A DNA stretch of 64,000 nucleotides from JANMCE01 sp963791625 (GTDB taxonomy: Bacteria; Actinomycetota; Acidimicrobiia; Acidimicrobiales; Ilumatobacteraceae): the NCBI GenBank assembly GCA_963791625.1, contig CAWBTA010000006.1, positions 1,116,001 to 1,180,000 on the forward strand. Direction: 5' to 3'. The translations under genes and the position numbers were made by a program. A model generated the notes under the pieces. It searched no databases. It was not told the origin of the DNA and saw only the letters and a list, made by a program, of their open reading frames with translations. Below are positions 9,984-18,665 of the stretch, in pieces (position 1 is the stretch's first letter; each line of letters starts with the position of its first letter).

Positions 9984-10825
9984 CTGGGTACGTCCGACGA
10001 TTGGGTACGCATCCACGCAGCGAGTTCCTCTACCGAACGCGGACACTGTGTGGGGCGAGCTGCCATCGGCATGGCCTCCCACACCACGGCTACCGATGGC
10101 CGACGAAGACGAGCGGTGGCGATCAACTCCGGGTCGGAAAGCAACGCCGGTTCGCCCGACGCCAGCACCTTGCCTTCATGTAACACGGCGATTGAAGAAG
10201 CCCAGGCCGCGGCAAGGTCGATGTCGTGGGTGGACAGCACGATGGACGTACCGGACACGTGGAGCCGATCAAGCAGGTCGAGCACCTCGGACACACCCGC
10301 CGGATCAAGTCCGGCGGTTGGCTCATCAAGCATGAGCACACATGGCGACATGACGGCGATGGCGGCAATGGCCACGCGATGCTTCTCGCCGCCGGAGAGA
10401 AGATGCGTCGGTCGCTCGGCCAAATGAGCGAGCCCGAGCTCGTGCAGGGTCGCCTCAACCTTGGCTCGGGCTTCGTCTTGCGACAGGCCGAGGTTGAGCG
10501 GGCCGAAGCCCACCTCCTGCAGCACTGTTCCGGCCATCAGCATGTCGTCGGGATCCTGCAGCACAAGGCCAACCTCGCGACGCCACGCTCGAAGCGCTGA
10601 TCGGTTGTATGCCTGCGGCTCGGCGCTGAGTGACACCGTGCCGGACTCTGGGCGAAGGCTGCCATTGAGATGCAGCAGCAGCGTGGACTTTCCAGAACCG
10701 TTGGCTCCGAGCAGGGCTACCCGACTTCCGGGTTCGATGGTAAGCGAACACCCGTCGAGCGCGAGCGGGCCGTTCTTCAGGTAGCGATAGCGAAGCTCGG
10801 TGGCGGTGACCGCGAGGTGGCTCAT
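9980..10825 (-). CDS. cbiO: Cobalt ECF transporter ATPase CbiO
   Basis: This 281-residue ABC ATPase has Walker A GANGSGKST, signature LSGGEKHR, Walker B VLMLDEPT and the H-loop STHD. It powers cobalt import with CbiQ and CbiM/CbiN in the membrane. The start is ATG 10825, which overlaps the cbiQ stop (ATGA). The same frame stays open upstream to 11275, but that extension runs antiparallel-free through cbiQ in another frame, is basic and low-complexity, and is not family-like. The C-terminal 50 residues (SVEELAAWMRTQ) are a short extension beyond the ATPase core. Confidence 0.93.
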   Translation of the reverse strand: MSHLAVTATELRYRYLKNGPLALDGCSLTIEPGSRVALLGANGSGKSTLLLHLNGSLRPESGTVSLSAEPQAYNRSALRAWRREVGLVLQDPDDMLMAGTVLQEVGFGPLNLGLSQDEARAKVEATLHELGLAHLAERPTHLLSGGEKHRVAIAAIAVMSPCVLMLDEPTAGLDPAGVSEVLDLLDRLHVSGTSIVLSTHDIDLAAAWASSIAVLHEGKVLASGEPALLSDPELIATARLRRPSVAVVWEAMPMAARPTQCPRSVEELAAWMRTQSSDVPR

Positions 10826-11574
10826 GAAAGTATCCGTGTCCCTACCGAGATAGTTGCAATAGCAACGAGTGCTGCGAGCGACACCAGCTCGAACGAGGTT
10901 GAACGAACGCTGCCGTTGGCCAGCATGGGTAGGTCGCCTTCGAAGCCTCGTGCCGCCAGTCCGGCGGTGAGACGTTCGGCGCGATGCATCGTTCGAGATG
11001 CGGTCCCGGCCATGAGCAACGATGCAGAACGGGCCGAGTTTCGGAAACCGTCGTAGCCGTGTCGTTGCACTTGGGAAAGGCGAGACGACCGCATCTGGCC
11101 GAGCGTGACGGCGATGATGCGGTACATCAACAAGGCAAGCTCGCACACGACGGCGGGCACCCCCACGCGGCGAAGCCGGGCCAAGAGCTCGGGCACGGGC
11201 ACCAGAATGGCGAACAATCCGAGTACGGCGGCGCCAGCGAGGCCGCGGGCCAGCAGTGGCAACGCTCGTGGCCATCCGCCAAAGCTCAACGACACCGCTG
11301 GCGAGAGATGAAGCGAAGTGGCCGTGGCCAGCGCGCCGAACATCACAAAGCTCATCGGTAGGCGGACGATGGCGAAGAAGTCGGACGGCGAAACGCGCGC
11401 ACCGAAAATGGCCGCGGTAACAGCTACAGCGAAGGTGAGCGGTGCTGCAGGGAGGGCCGGCAGCGCGATGGTGGCGACCAATAGTCCACCGGCCAGCAGG
11501 GCCTTATCGACAAGGTGGCGATGCGCCCAGGCGTTGGTGTGGGCCAACGTGTCGATGCGGGAGAGTTGTGCCAT
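10822..11574 (-). CDS. cbiQ: Cobalt ECF transporter T component CbiQ
   Basis: This 250-residue membrane protein has several hydrophobic segments. It opens with MAQLSRIDTLAHTNAWAHRH, like other CbiQ proteins (short amphipathic start, then membrane helices). Near residue 150 it has the cytoplasmic coupling region LARLRRVGVPAVVCELALLMYR, which in CbiQ-type T components contacts the ATPase. A second coupling helix follows as MRSSRLSQVQRHGYDGF. It overlaps both neighbours by 4 bases (ATGA), which fits tight co-translation of the transporter. Confidence 0.9.
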   Translation of the reverse strand: MAQLSRIDTLAHTNAWAHRHLVDKALLAGGLLVATIALPALPAAPLTFAVAVTAAIFGARVSPSDFFAIVRLPMSFVMFGALATATSLHLSPAVSLSFGGWPRALPLLARGLAGAAVLGLFAILVPVPELLARLRRVGVPAVVCELALLMYRIIAVTLGQMRSSRLSQVQRHGYDGFRNSARSASLLMAGTASRTMHRAERLTAGLAARGFEGDLPMLANGSVRSTSFELVSLAALVAIATISVGTRILS

Positions 11575-12527
11575 CAGGTCGGTACCGAATCGCGTTTGGC
11601 TTGACGACGCGAACCAACGACGTAGCCCACCAGTCCGGCACCGAGCGCGGCCTGCATCGCGAACAGGAACGACTCAACCGAACCGCTCGGCGTCCAGATG
11701 CTGCTGAACCACTGCTTGTATCCCGGATCAACCTTGCTGATCGCTGCCGTTCCGCGATTGTCGCTTCCGGTAAACAGCGACCCGCTATGGGCGGCGAGAG
11801 GTGCCGCGATCATCAGCACCAGGCCAGCAAGCAAGATCCAGCTTGATCGGGTGCGCACGGCTTTCTCGGGGCGCGCTCCGGTGAGCGAACTGACGTCGAT
11901 GGTGGAACGGGATGACAACCATCGTAGGACGTAGCCACTCACGACGCCCTCGATGATGGCCAGCGGTATTTGCGTGATGGCGAAGATGCCGAGGAACTTG
12001 ACGAGTGAGCCGAGGAACCCGCTGGTCACGTCGGGGTGAGCGGCCGCCAACTGCACGGCCGTGACGCAATAGGTGCTCAGCGCTCCGAGTCCGCAGGCGA
12101 TGCCACCTGCAACCGACAGCGCGAGTCCCGTTCGAGACAGCGTCCGAAAGACGAACCACGATGCCCACGGCCCGACAATTGCCATGGAGAAGATGTTGGC
12201 GCCGAGCGTGGTGAGGCCGCCATGCGCGAGCAGAAGCGCTTGAAAGAGCAGCACGATCGAGCCGAGCGCTGTCATGACCTTCGGCTTGAACAAGACGGTG
12301 CCGAGGCCCACGCCCGTCGGGTGCGATGAGGAACCCGTGACGGAGGGGATCTTCATGGCCGAAAGCACAAACGCAAACGCTCCAGCGGAGGCGACCGTGA
12401 CCTTGTCTTCTGGCCGTTCGTCAAGGTGCTTTTTGACCGCCCGGAAGCCTTGTACGACGAAGGGTGCGGAGGCGACGGTCCAGCCGATTGCATGAACGGG
12501 CGGCAGGAAACCTTCGGAGATATGCAC
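11574..12527 (-). CDS. cbiMN: Cobalt ECF transporter substrate component CbiM fused to CbiN
   Basis: The protein begins at GTG 12527 as (M)HISEGFLPPVHAIGW. The N-terminal Met-His pair is the metal-binding element of CbiM/NikM and fixes this start; the frame extends upstream only through the riboswitch. CbiM covers about residues 1-220 with several membrane helices. It is followed in the same frame by a CbiN-like region (a membrane helix near WILLAGLVLMIAAPLAAHSG, an extracytoplasmic loop, then a second helix near ESFLFAMQAALGAGLVGYVV). GAGGAAAGG lies just upstream of the GTG as ribosome-binding sequence. The gene is first behind the cobalamin riboswitch, so cobalt import should fall when B12 is plentiful. 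Confidence 0.93.
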   Translation of the reverse strand: MHISEGFLPPVHAIGWTVASAPFVVQGFRAVKKHLDERPEDKVTVASAGAFAFVLSAMKIPSVTGSSSHPTGVGLGTVLFKPKVMTALGSIVLLFQALLLAHGGLTTLGANIFSMAIVGPWASWFVFRTLSRTGLALSVAGGIACGLGALSTYCVTAVQLAAAHPDVTSGFLGSLVKFLGIFAITQIPLAIIEGVVSGYVLRWLSSRSTIDVSSLTGARPEKAVRTRSSWILLAGLVLMIAAPLAAHSGSLFTGSDNRGTAAISKVDPGYKQWFSSIWTPSGSVESFLFAMQAALGAGLVGYVVGSRRQAKRDSVPT

Positions 12528-12589
12528 TGGTCCTGGCCCTTTCCTCACGGTGCCTTGCGGGGCAGGGGAGGGGCCGGAGCCGATCACCT

Positions 12590-12725
12590 GTCCATCGAGG
12601 CGTGTCGAACAAACGTCGGATCGAGGCGACCGGGCTTGGCCGAAGCCTTTACCGTTGCGGGACAGCGCCGGAATCTCACCGGACTTCGCTCGATGCGTCG
12701 TGCCCGGCTGATGCCGAACCAACCT
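12590..12725 (-). ncRNA. Cobalamin (adenosylcobalamin) riboswitch upstream of cbiMN
   Basis: On the minus strand the leader of cbiMN carries the conserved cobalamin aptamer core. The GTCCGGTGAGATTCCGG hairpin (about 12670-12686) runs into GCGCTGTCCCGCAACGG (about 12651-12667). The B12-box-like segment CCAAGCCCGGTCGCCTC lies at 12623-12639. About 60 nt of C/G-rich expression platform separate the aptamer from the GTG at 12527 and include the ribosome-binding sequence, so translational control is plausible. Exact ends are estimated. Confidence 0.9.
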
Positions 12726-12766
12726 AAGCTATCACGCGGCATTCCCTCTTCTTGCCTCCGCATAGG

Positions 12767-12772
12767 TACGGT
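12767..12772 (+). promoter_or_regulatory. Putative -10 hexamer of a leaderless cobO promoter
   Basis: TACGGT lies exactly 6 nt before the cobO ATG at 12779, the spacing seen at many other starts in this window. It would put +1 at or next to the start codon. No good -35 is evident. Confidence 0.5.
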
Positions 12773-12778
12773 TGGGGT

Positions 12779-13303
12779 ATGGCACGCGCTGGCTCCATCG
12801 TCCTGGTAAACACCGGTAAAGGCAAGGGGAAGTCCTCTGCCGCATTCGGCGTGATGGGCCGTTCGTGGGCGAGAGGCTGGACCGTTGTGGTGGTGCAGTT
12901 CATCAAGAGCGAGAAGTGGAAGACCGGCGAACGCAAGCTGGCCGATCACCTCGGCATCGAGTGGCACACGATGGGTGACAGCTTCACCTGGGAGTCCACC
13001 GACATGGACGAAACGGTCGCCAAGGGGCGGCACGCCTGGGAGGTCGCAAAAGAGAAGCTCGCATCGGGTGACTACGACATGGTCATTCTTGATGAGGTCA
13101 CCTACGCCGTGAAGTACGGCTGGGTTCCGGTAGAGGACGTCGTAGCGGCTATTACCAATCGGGCTGAGAAGACCAACGTCGTCGTCACCGGTCGCGACGC
13201 GCCACCGGAAGTGATCGCGATTGCAAATACCGTCACGGAGATGGTGAAGATCAAGCACGCCATCGACGAAGGCATCAAGGCCCGCAAAGGCATCGAGTAC
13301 TAG
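12779..13303 (+). CDS. cobO: Cob(I)yrinic acid a,c-diamide adenosyltransferase CobO/BtuR
   Basis: This 174-residue protein attaches the 5'-deoxyadenosyl upper ligand to cobalt using ATP. Its P-loop is the typical NTGKGKGKSSAAFG near residue 10, and DMVILDEVTYAVKYGW follows near residue 105. ATG 12779 is preferred over an in-frame ATG at 12752. The protein begins ARAGSIVLVNTG like its relatives, and a TACGGT hexamer sits 6 nt upstream. It heads the rightward arm, divergent from the riboswitch-controlled uptake arm, and its stop directly abuts the GTG of the next gene. Confidence 0.94.
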   Translation: MARAGSIVLVNTGKGKGKSSAAFGVMGRSWARGWTVVVVQFIKSEKWKTGERKLADHLGIEWHTMGDSFTWESTDMDETVAKGRHAWEVAKEKLASGDYDMVILDEVTYAVKYGWVPVEDVVAAITNRAEKTNVVVTGRDAPPEVIAIANTVTEMVKIKHAIDEGIKARKGIEY

Positions 13304-14626
13304 GTGCTCGGCCCTCGTGTCGTCATTGCGGGGACGTCCTCGGGCGTTGGCAAGACCACCGTCGCCACCGGTCTAATGGCCGCGTTTCGTCGCCGCGGCG
13401 TTCGGGTCGCATCGGCCAAAGTTGGGCCGGACTTCATCGACCCCGGCTATCACTCAGCGGCCACCCGTCGACCTGGCCGCAACCTTGACGCCTGGATGTG
13501 CGGCGCGTCTGCGATCTCTCCGCTGGCCTCTCGGGCGGCCCAGGGTTGCGAGTTGTTGATTGTCGAGGGTGTGATGGGCCTCTTCGATGGTGCAGCCGAC
13601 GGGGGAACGGCGTCCACCGCCGACGTGGCACGGTTGTTGGATGCACCCGTTGTGCTGGTCGTTGATGCCCGATCGATGTCGCAATCGGTCGCCGCGTTGG
13701 TCTCGGGCTATCACTCGTTTGATCCAACCGTTCGCGTAGCCGGTGTGGTCCTCAACCAGGTCGGCAGCGACAACCATGAGGTAATGCTGCGCGAGGCGCT
13801 CGCGGCTATCGCTATGCCTATCCTTGGCGTGCTTCGGCGTGACGACAGTCTGGTCTGGCGTGATCGTCACCTCGGTCTCGTGCCGGTGGTGGAACATCCG
13901 CAACGCGTTGCCGAATCGCTCGACAGGCTCGCGACGTTGATCGAAGGCTGTTGCGAGCTGGACGCCCTCGATCGACTCGCTCGTTCGGCGCCATCGATGG
14001 TGACTGATCCACTTGCCGAACCTCAGCACGTCGGTACACCGCGGATAGCCGTAGCGAGCGGCCCAGCGTTCAGCTTCTGTTATCCCGACAACCTCGAGAT
14101 GCTCGCCGCTGCCGGCGCGGAACTGATTCCGTTCGACCCGCGCCGTGACCCCTTGCCTGAAGGCGTCACGGGACTGGTAGCAGGTGGCGGTTTCCCCGAA
14201 GTCTTCGCGGCCGAACTCAGCGAGAATGTCACCCTGCTCGAAGACCTTCGACGACATGTCACCGACGGCCTCGTGGTGTGGGCCGAATGTGGTGGGCTCC
14301 TTTGGCTGTGCCGCTCCCTCGATGACCACAAACTGGCTGGCGTCTTTGAGGCCGAGGGCACCATGACCAAGCGCTTACACCTCGGCTACCGCGCCGCCCG
14401 CACGCTCACCGACACACCGCTGGGCCCCACCGGAACCGAGTTCCGGGGCCACGAGTTCCACTACTCAACCGTCGCGCCGTCTGGTGACGCCCTCCAGGTC
14501 GAAAGCCGCTTCGTCAACCGCACCGATGGCTTCGCCACCTCGACCATGCTGGCCACCTATCTGCACGTCCACCTCGCCACCCGCCCCGACCTCGCCGAAT
14601 CCTTCGTCCGTGCCGCGTTGCGGTGA
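13304..14626 (+). CDS. cobB: Cobyrinate/hydrogenobyrinate a,c-diamide synthase CobB/CbiA
   Basis: This 440-residue protein amidates the a and c acetate side chains of the corrin. The N-terminal ATPase P-loop is AGTSSGVGKTTVATGL and is followed by KVGPDFIDPGYH. The C-terminal glutaminase has its nucleophilic cysteine in VVWAECGGLLWL and a GHEFHYS segment. The start GTG 13304 abuts the cobO stop with no gap. With CbiD/CbiG downstream and CobN on the other arm, the substrate could be cobyrinate or hydrogenobyrinate; the sequence does not settle this. Confidence 0.93.
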   Translation: MLGPRVVIAGTSSGVGKTTVATGLMAAFRRRGVRVASAKVGPDFIDPGYHSAATRRPGRNLDAWMCGASAISPLASRAAQGCELLIVEGVMGLFDGAADGGTASTADVARLLDAPVVLVVDARSMSQSVAALVSGYHSFDPTVRVAGVVLNQVGSDNHEVMLREALAAIAMPILGVLRRDDSLVWRDRHLGLVPVVEHPQRVAESLDRLATLIEGCCELDALDRLARSAPSMVTDPLAEPQHVGTPRIAVASGPAFSFCYPDNLEMLAAAGAELIPFDPRRDPLPEGVTGLVAGGGFPEVFAAELSENVTLLEDLRRHVTDGLVVWAECGGLLWLCRSLDDHKLAGVFEAEGTMTKRLHLGYRAARTLTDTPLGPTGTEFRGHEFHYSTVAPSGDALQVESRFVNRTDGFATSTMLATYLHVHLATRPDLAESFVRAALR

Positions 14627-15579
14627 ACCCCTTTCCGGGTGGCTTGGTTTGGGGGATGCCCTATGCGTACCCTACGTGGGTGCTGAAGACCTCGGTGTAC
14701 CTGCCGGACGAGCTGAAAACCGCGCTGGCCGGCCTCTCCCAACGATGGGGCCGGTCTGAGGCTGACCTCATCCGCATGGCTCTTGAGCGCCTGGTTACCG
14801 GCAGCGAGCAGGAGGCGACACCGAAAAGAGCCGTCGCACCCCCGAGAGCCGGACCTCGATTCACCGGTATTGGTGTCGGTCCGGGTGCCGCAGACCTGTT
14901 GACCCAGCGCGCCTGTACGGTCTTGGCCGCAGCCGATCGCGTCTTCGCACCAACCACAGCACTTGATGCCATCGGTCGAGCCGAGACCATCGTGCGCGAG
15001 GCGGTGCCACAAGCCAAAGTCGAGCGGCTGGTGTTTGTGATGCAGGTGGACTCACCGTCGCGAGATGCCGCTATCCGCGACGCGGCCGAGCGCATTCTGG
15101 AGGTACTCGATCGTGGCGAGCACGTTGCGTTCATCACGCTTGGCGACCCAAACATCTACTCAACTTTTTCGTCGGTAGCCGAGCGCGTCGCCGCTGCCAG
15201 ACCAACCGTCCCTATCGACACGGTTGCCGGCATCATGGCCTTTCAGGAACTGGCTTCCAGATCCGGCACCGTGGTGGTCGACGGCAGCGAGAGGCTGTCG
15301 CTGGTGACGTTGCTGGACGACGCCCGACATCTTGATGAGGCGCTGGCCGACGCTGATCAGGCGGTTGTGCTCTACAAGGGGGGTCGTCACCTTCCGGAGG
15401 TTGCCGAGAAGTTGCGGGCGCTCGGCCGTCTCGAGGGCGCCGTCGTGGGCGAACTGCTGGGCCTCCCCGGCGAACGTTTGGCTGCCGTTGCCGACGTAGC
15501 CGACCGTCCGGCCAGCTACCTCGCTACTGTCATCGTTCCGCCGAAGCGTTTGCTTCCTACTGTGAAGGCCACCTCATGA
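14623..15579 (+). CDS. cobI: Precorrin-2 C20-methyltransferase CobI/CbiL with N-terminal ribbon-helix-helix-like domain
   Basis: Residues about 80-318 form a tetrapyrrole methyltransferase: GIGVGPGAADLLTQRA at the start, LGDPNIYSTF for SAM binding, and VDTVAGIMAFQELAS. This is the CobI/CbiL type, which methylates C20. Ahead of it, residues about 21-58 read LKTSVYLPDELKTALAGLSQ and SEADLIRMALERLV. That is a beta strand plus two helices with the pattern of CopG/Arc ribbon-helix-helix DNA-binding domains. The longest start, GTG 14623, overlaps the previous stop (GTGA); ATG 14656 would also keep the whole extra domain. I know of no standard CobI with this domain, so a regulatory role or a dimerisation role is inference. 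Confidence 0.88.
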   Translation: MNPFPGGLVWGMPYAYPTWVLKTSVYLPDELKTALAGLSQRWGRSEADLIRMALERLVTGSEQEATPKRAVAPPRAGPRFTGIGVGPGAADLLTQRACTVLAAADRVFAPTTALDAIGRAETIVREAVPQAKVERLVFVMQVDSPSRDAAIRDAAERILEVLDRGEHVAFITLGDPNIYSTFSSVAERVAAARPTVPIDTVAGIMAFQELASRSGTVVVDGSERLSLVTLLDDARHLDEALADADQAVVLYKGGRHLPEVAEKLRALGRLEGAVVGELLGLPGERLAAVADVADRPASYLATVIVPPKRLLPTVKATS

Positions 15580-16385
15580 TCTCTTTCGTCGGCGCTGGCC
15601 CAGGCGCTGCAGACCTCATCACCATGCGCGGGGCCCAAAAGCTGGCCGCCGCCGACGTGGTCATTTGGGCGTCGTCACTGGTGCCAGAAGCGCTGCTTGA
15701 TCACTGCCGTGACGGGGTCGAAGCGCATGACTCAAAGACGATGACACTGGAAGATGTCACGGCTGTCTACGCCGCCCATCCCGATGCCGCAATCGTGCGG
15801 CTTCACTCGGGTGACCCCAGCGTGTACGGCGCCATTGGCGAGCAGATCGACTGGTGCATCGAGAATGACCGGGAGTACGAAATCGTGCCGGGCGTGACGT
15901 CGGTTGCGGCCGCTGCTGCCGCGCTGCGTAAGGAGCTCACTGTTCCGACGGTCGCGCAAAGCGTGGTGTTCACCCGTCTCGCCGGCCGAACCAGCGCGTC
16001 GATGCCGGCGAACGAAGGGGTGGCTGCGTTCGCTCCGCACGGCACGTCACTAGCGATCTTTCTGTCGGCGGCCCGACCGAAGGAACTGCAAGAAGAGCTG
16101 CTCGGCATCACCTCCGGCTACACGCCCGAGACCCCCGCTGCGATCCTTGAGCGAGTGTCCTGGCCCGATGAGCGAATCGTTCGAACCACGGTTGGAAAGC
16201 TTGAAGAAGACCTTCTCGCGCTCGGTGCCACGTTGACCGTTCTTGTGCTCGTTGGCGATGTGTTGGCCGATGGTCCGGTTGCGGCGCGCAGCCACCTCTA
16301 TTCGCCCACGTACACAACCACATATCGGCTTCGCTCGAACAAGGGAGACACCGTTGGTCGAGCGTCGCGAAACGTGGTGAAGTGA
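15576..16385 (+). CDS. cobM: Precorrin-4/cobalt-precorrin-4 C11-methyltransferase CobM/CbiF
   Basis: This 269-residue SAM methyltransferase begins MISFVGAGPGAADLITMRG. It has the GDPSVYGAIGEQIDWC loop and EIVPGVTSVAAAAAALR, both typical of CobM/CbiF. It methylates C11 of the corrin precursor. The ATG overlaps the cobI stop (ATGA) and its own stop overlaps the GTG of cbiD (GTGA). The last 25 residues (TTTYRLRSNKGD onward) are a short variable tail. Confidence 0.94.
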   Translation: MISFVGAGPGAADLITMRGAQKLAAADVVIWASSLVPEALLDHCRDGVEAHDSKTMTLEDVTAVYAAHPDAAIVRLHSGDPSVYGAIGEQIDWCIENDREYEIVPGVTSVAAAAAALRKELTVPTVAQSVVFTRLAGRTSASMPANEGVAAFAPHGTSLAIFLSAARPKELQEELLGITSGYTPETPAAILERVSWPDERIVRTTVGKLEEDLLALGATLTVLVLVGDVLADGPVAARSHLYSPTYTTTYRLRSNKGDTVGRASRNVVK

Positions 16386-17488
16386 GTTCGACGCACGAGC
16401 CCGATCTCCCCGAGGAGATGGCCGCCGTCACCACCGGCCTGCGCACAGGTTGGACCACGGGTACGTGTTCGTCGGCCGCCGCCAAGGCCGCCACGATCTG
16501 GTTGGCGCACGGTGCGCCACCGGTTGAGGTCGAGGTCGGTTTACCCGGTGGGGCCAGGGTGAGCTTTCCCGTTGTTGACGTCGACAGTGCCGTGCCGTTT
16601 CGGTGCGCGGTCGAAAAGGATGCGGGCGACGATCCTGACTGCACCCATGGTGCACACCTCACCGCCACCGTCGTCTGGGCACCCGAGGGCACCAAACGCA
16701 CCCAACTGCTGGGTGGTGACGGCGTGGGAACCATCACCAAACCAGGCCTTGGGTTACCCCTTGGGGCACCGGCAATAAACCCGGTACCGCAGCGCATGAT
16801 CCGCGCCGCGGTGGCCGAGGTAACAACCCGCCCGGTCATCGTGACGATCTCGGTGCCCGGTGGCGAGCAGATGGCGGCCAAAACCTCCAATGCTCGGCTC
16901 GGCATTTTGGGCGGCATCTCTATTCTCGGTACAACAGGCATCGTCAAACCGTTCTCCACCGCCAGCTACCGGGCCAGCGTCGTGCAGCAGGTCGACGTTG
17001 CGGCCGCCCAAGGGAGCAACACCGTTGTGTTGGCCACCGGCAGTCGCAGTGATGACGCAGCGCAGCGGCTGTACCCCCATCTTGATCAGGTCTGCTTCGT
17101 TGAGGTTGGAGACTTCAGCGGTATCGCCCTGCGCCGTGCCGCCGGTGCCGGTATCAACAAGGTGATTTGGGTTGGGATGGTCGGCAAAATCGCCAAACTT
17201 GCTGCTGGAGTCATGATGACGCACTACCGGCGCTCGAAGGTAGACGGCGACCTCATGGCAGAGCTGGCCCGACGAGCAGGCGCGTCCGATGAAGTAGTTG
17301 CAAGCGCAACCGATACCGCCACCGCTCGCCACTTCTTTGAAACCTGTCTTGCCCACCACGAAATCGAGCCGCTCCGGCTCTTGTGCGAGCAGGCGGCTTC
17401 CCGATGCAGGGAACACGTCGACGGCGCCATGGACGTCGAAGTAGTGATGGTGGACTTTGATGGCGATCGGGTTGTCACTCGTGCATAA
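16382..17488 (+). CDS. cbiD: Cobalt-precorrin-5B C1-methyltransferase CbiD
   Basis: This 368-residue protein has the CbiD signature LRTGWTTGTCSSAAAKAA near residue 21 and GGISILGTTGIVKPFS near residue 179. CbiD methylates C1 after ring contraction and is the enzyme of the oxygen-independent route; the oxygen-dependent route uses CobF instead. The start is GTG 16382, overlapping the cobM stop. Together with CbiG in the next-but-one gene, it indicates oxygen-independent ring contraction, even though the other arm carries the late chelatase genes cobN and chlID and the O2-using BluB. Confidence 0.94.
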   Translation: MSSTHEPDLPEEMAAVTTGLRTGWTTGTCSSAAAKAATIWLAHGAPPVEVEVGLPGGARVSFPVVDVDSAVPFRCAVEKDAGDDPDCTHGAHLTATVVWAPEGTKRTQLLGGDGVGTITKPGLGLPLGAPAINPVPQRMIRAAVAEVTTRPVIVTISVPGGEQMAAKTSNARLGILGGISILGTTGIVKPFSTASYRASVVQQVDVAAAQGSNTVVLATGSRSDDAAQRLYPHLDQVCFVEVGDFSGIALRRAAGAGINKVIWVGMVGKIAKLAAGVMMTHYRRSKVDGDLMAELARRAGASDEVVASATDTATARHFFETCLAHHEIEPLRLLCEQAASRCREHVDGAMDVEVVMVDFDGDRVVTRA

Positions 17489-18665
17489 CGACATTGCAGT
17501 GGTTGGGATGCATGGAGGCGAAGTGTTCGGTGCAGCAGCCCGGCTCCTGTTGGCAGAGGCTGATGTGCTGGTTGGGTCCGGCCGGCATCTGGCTTACGTA
17601 GAAAATGCTGGAGCCGAACGGTGGGAGCTCCACGGCACCCTCAAGCCATTCATTGACCGCGTCGCCTCCGCCGCGGACGAAGGCCGACAGGTCTGCATGC
17701 TGGCATCGGGCGATCCCGGATTCTTCGGCATCGTGCGCACGCTCGCGGCCCGCGTCGGTGCCGATCGGTTGGCGGTCCACCCGGCACCGACATCAGTGGC
17801 CATCGCCCTGGCCCGACTCGGTATGAGCTGGGATGACGTTGTGGTGGTCTCCGCCCATGGTCGGCCATTGGAAGACGCGGTAGCGGAGATTCAGCGATGC
17901 GGGCGAGCGGCGGTGTTGACTGCACCCGCTACGCCTCCCGAGGCAGTCGGGGCGCTGCTGCTGGCATCGGGCGAGTGCTACGACGTAACCGTCTGCTCAC
18001 GATTGGGTACCTCGGATGAGCAGATCACCCGAACCGATCTCGCTGGACTTGCCGCGGGTTCCTACGACGGATTGTCGGTCACGGTACTCACCCGTACCGC
18101 ACCGCATTCGCAACCCACGCTGAGGTGGGGGCGCCCTATCAGCGTGTTCGATCATCGAGCAGGCATGATCACCAAGCCCGAGGTACGCATCGTGGCCCTG
18201 GCTCGCCTCGACCTTCCGTCCACCGGTGTGCTCTGGGATATCGGTGCCGGGTCTGGCTCGATTGCCGTGGAGGCTGCAGCCCTCGCGCCTGGGCTGCACG
18301 TCATCGCCATCGAGCAAAACGAAGACGATGCAGTGCGAGTGCGCACCAACGCTGCGGCCCTCGACATCACCTGCGATGTGGTGGTCGGGAGTGCCCCTGG
18401 GGTGCTGGCGTCGCTTCCCGATCCTGATCGAATCTTCGTGGGTGGAGGCGGCATTGACGTCCTCGACGCCGCACTGCTCCGGCTGCGTCCGGGCGGCGTG
18501 GTGGTTGCGACGTACGCGGCGATCGATCGCGCCACGCAGGCCCACGCCCGACTCGGGCAGCTCGCCCAGATCGCCGTCAGCAATGCCGCCGCTCTACCCG
18601 GCTCGGGCGGCCTTCGCCTGGTGGCCGACAATCCTGTTTTTCTTGCATGGGGGACCCCGACGTGA
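17481..18665 (+). CDS. cobL: CobL (CbiE-CbiT): precorrin-6Y/7 C5,15-methyltransferase and C12 decarboxylase
   Basis: The N-terminal CbiE-like domain (about residues 1-200) has the methyltransferase pattern DIAVVGMHGGEVFG and MLASGDPGFFGI. The C-terminal CbiT-like domain (about 205-394) has a Rossmann SAM site, LWDIGAGSGSIAVEAA, and FVGGGGIDVLDA. Together they methylate C5 and C15 and remove the C12 acetate carboxyl group. GTG 17481 (VHNDIAVVG) is chosen because it gives a normal N-terminus with an 8-base overlap with cbiD; an ATG at 17457 lies deeper in cbiD. Confidence 0.93.
   Translation: MHNDIAVVGMHGGEVFGAAARLLLAEADVLVGSGRHLAYVENAGAERWELHGTLKPFIDRVASAADEGRQVCMLASGDPGFFGIVRTLAARVGADRLAVHPAPTSVAIALARLGMSWDDVVVVSAHGRPLEDAVAEIQRCGRAAVLTAPATPPEAVGALLLASGECYDVTVCSRLGTSDEQITRTDLAGLAAGSYDGLSVTVLTRTAPHSQPTLRWGRPISVFDHRAGMITKPEVRIVALARLDLPSTGVLWDIGAGSGSIAVEAAALAPGLHVIAIEQNEDDAVRVRTNAAALDITCDVVVGSAPGVLASLPDPDRIFVGGGGIDVLDAALLRLRPGGVVVATYAAIDRATQAHARLGQLAQIAVSNAAALPGSGGLRLVADNPVFLAWGTPT

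Noticed and set aside
10826..11275. N-terminal extension of the cbiO frame upstream of ATG 10825
   Set aside because: It lies inside cbiQ in another frame, is Arg/Ser-rich, and the normal ABC ATPase N-terminus begins at 10825.
12584..13258. Minus-strand open frame of 224 codons through cobO
   Set aside because: It is antisense to the clear cobO gene and overlaps the riboswitch; the His-rich product resembles no known family.
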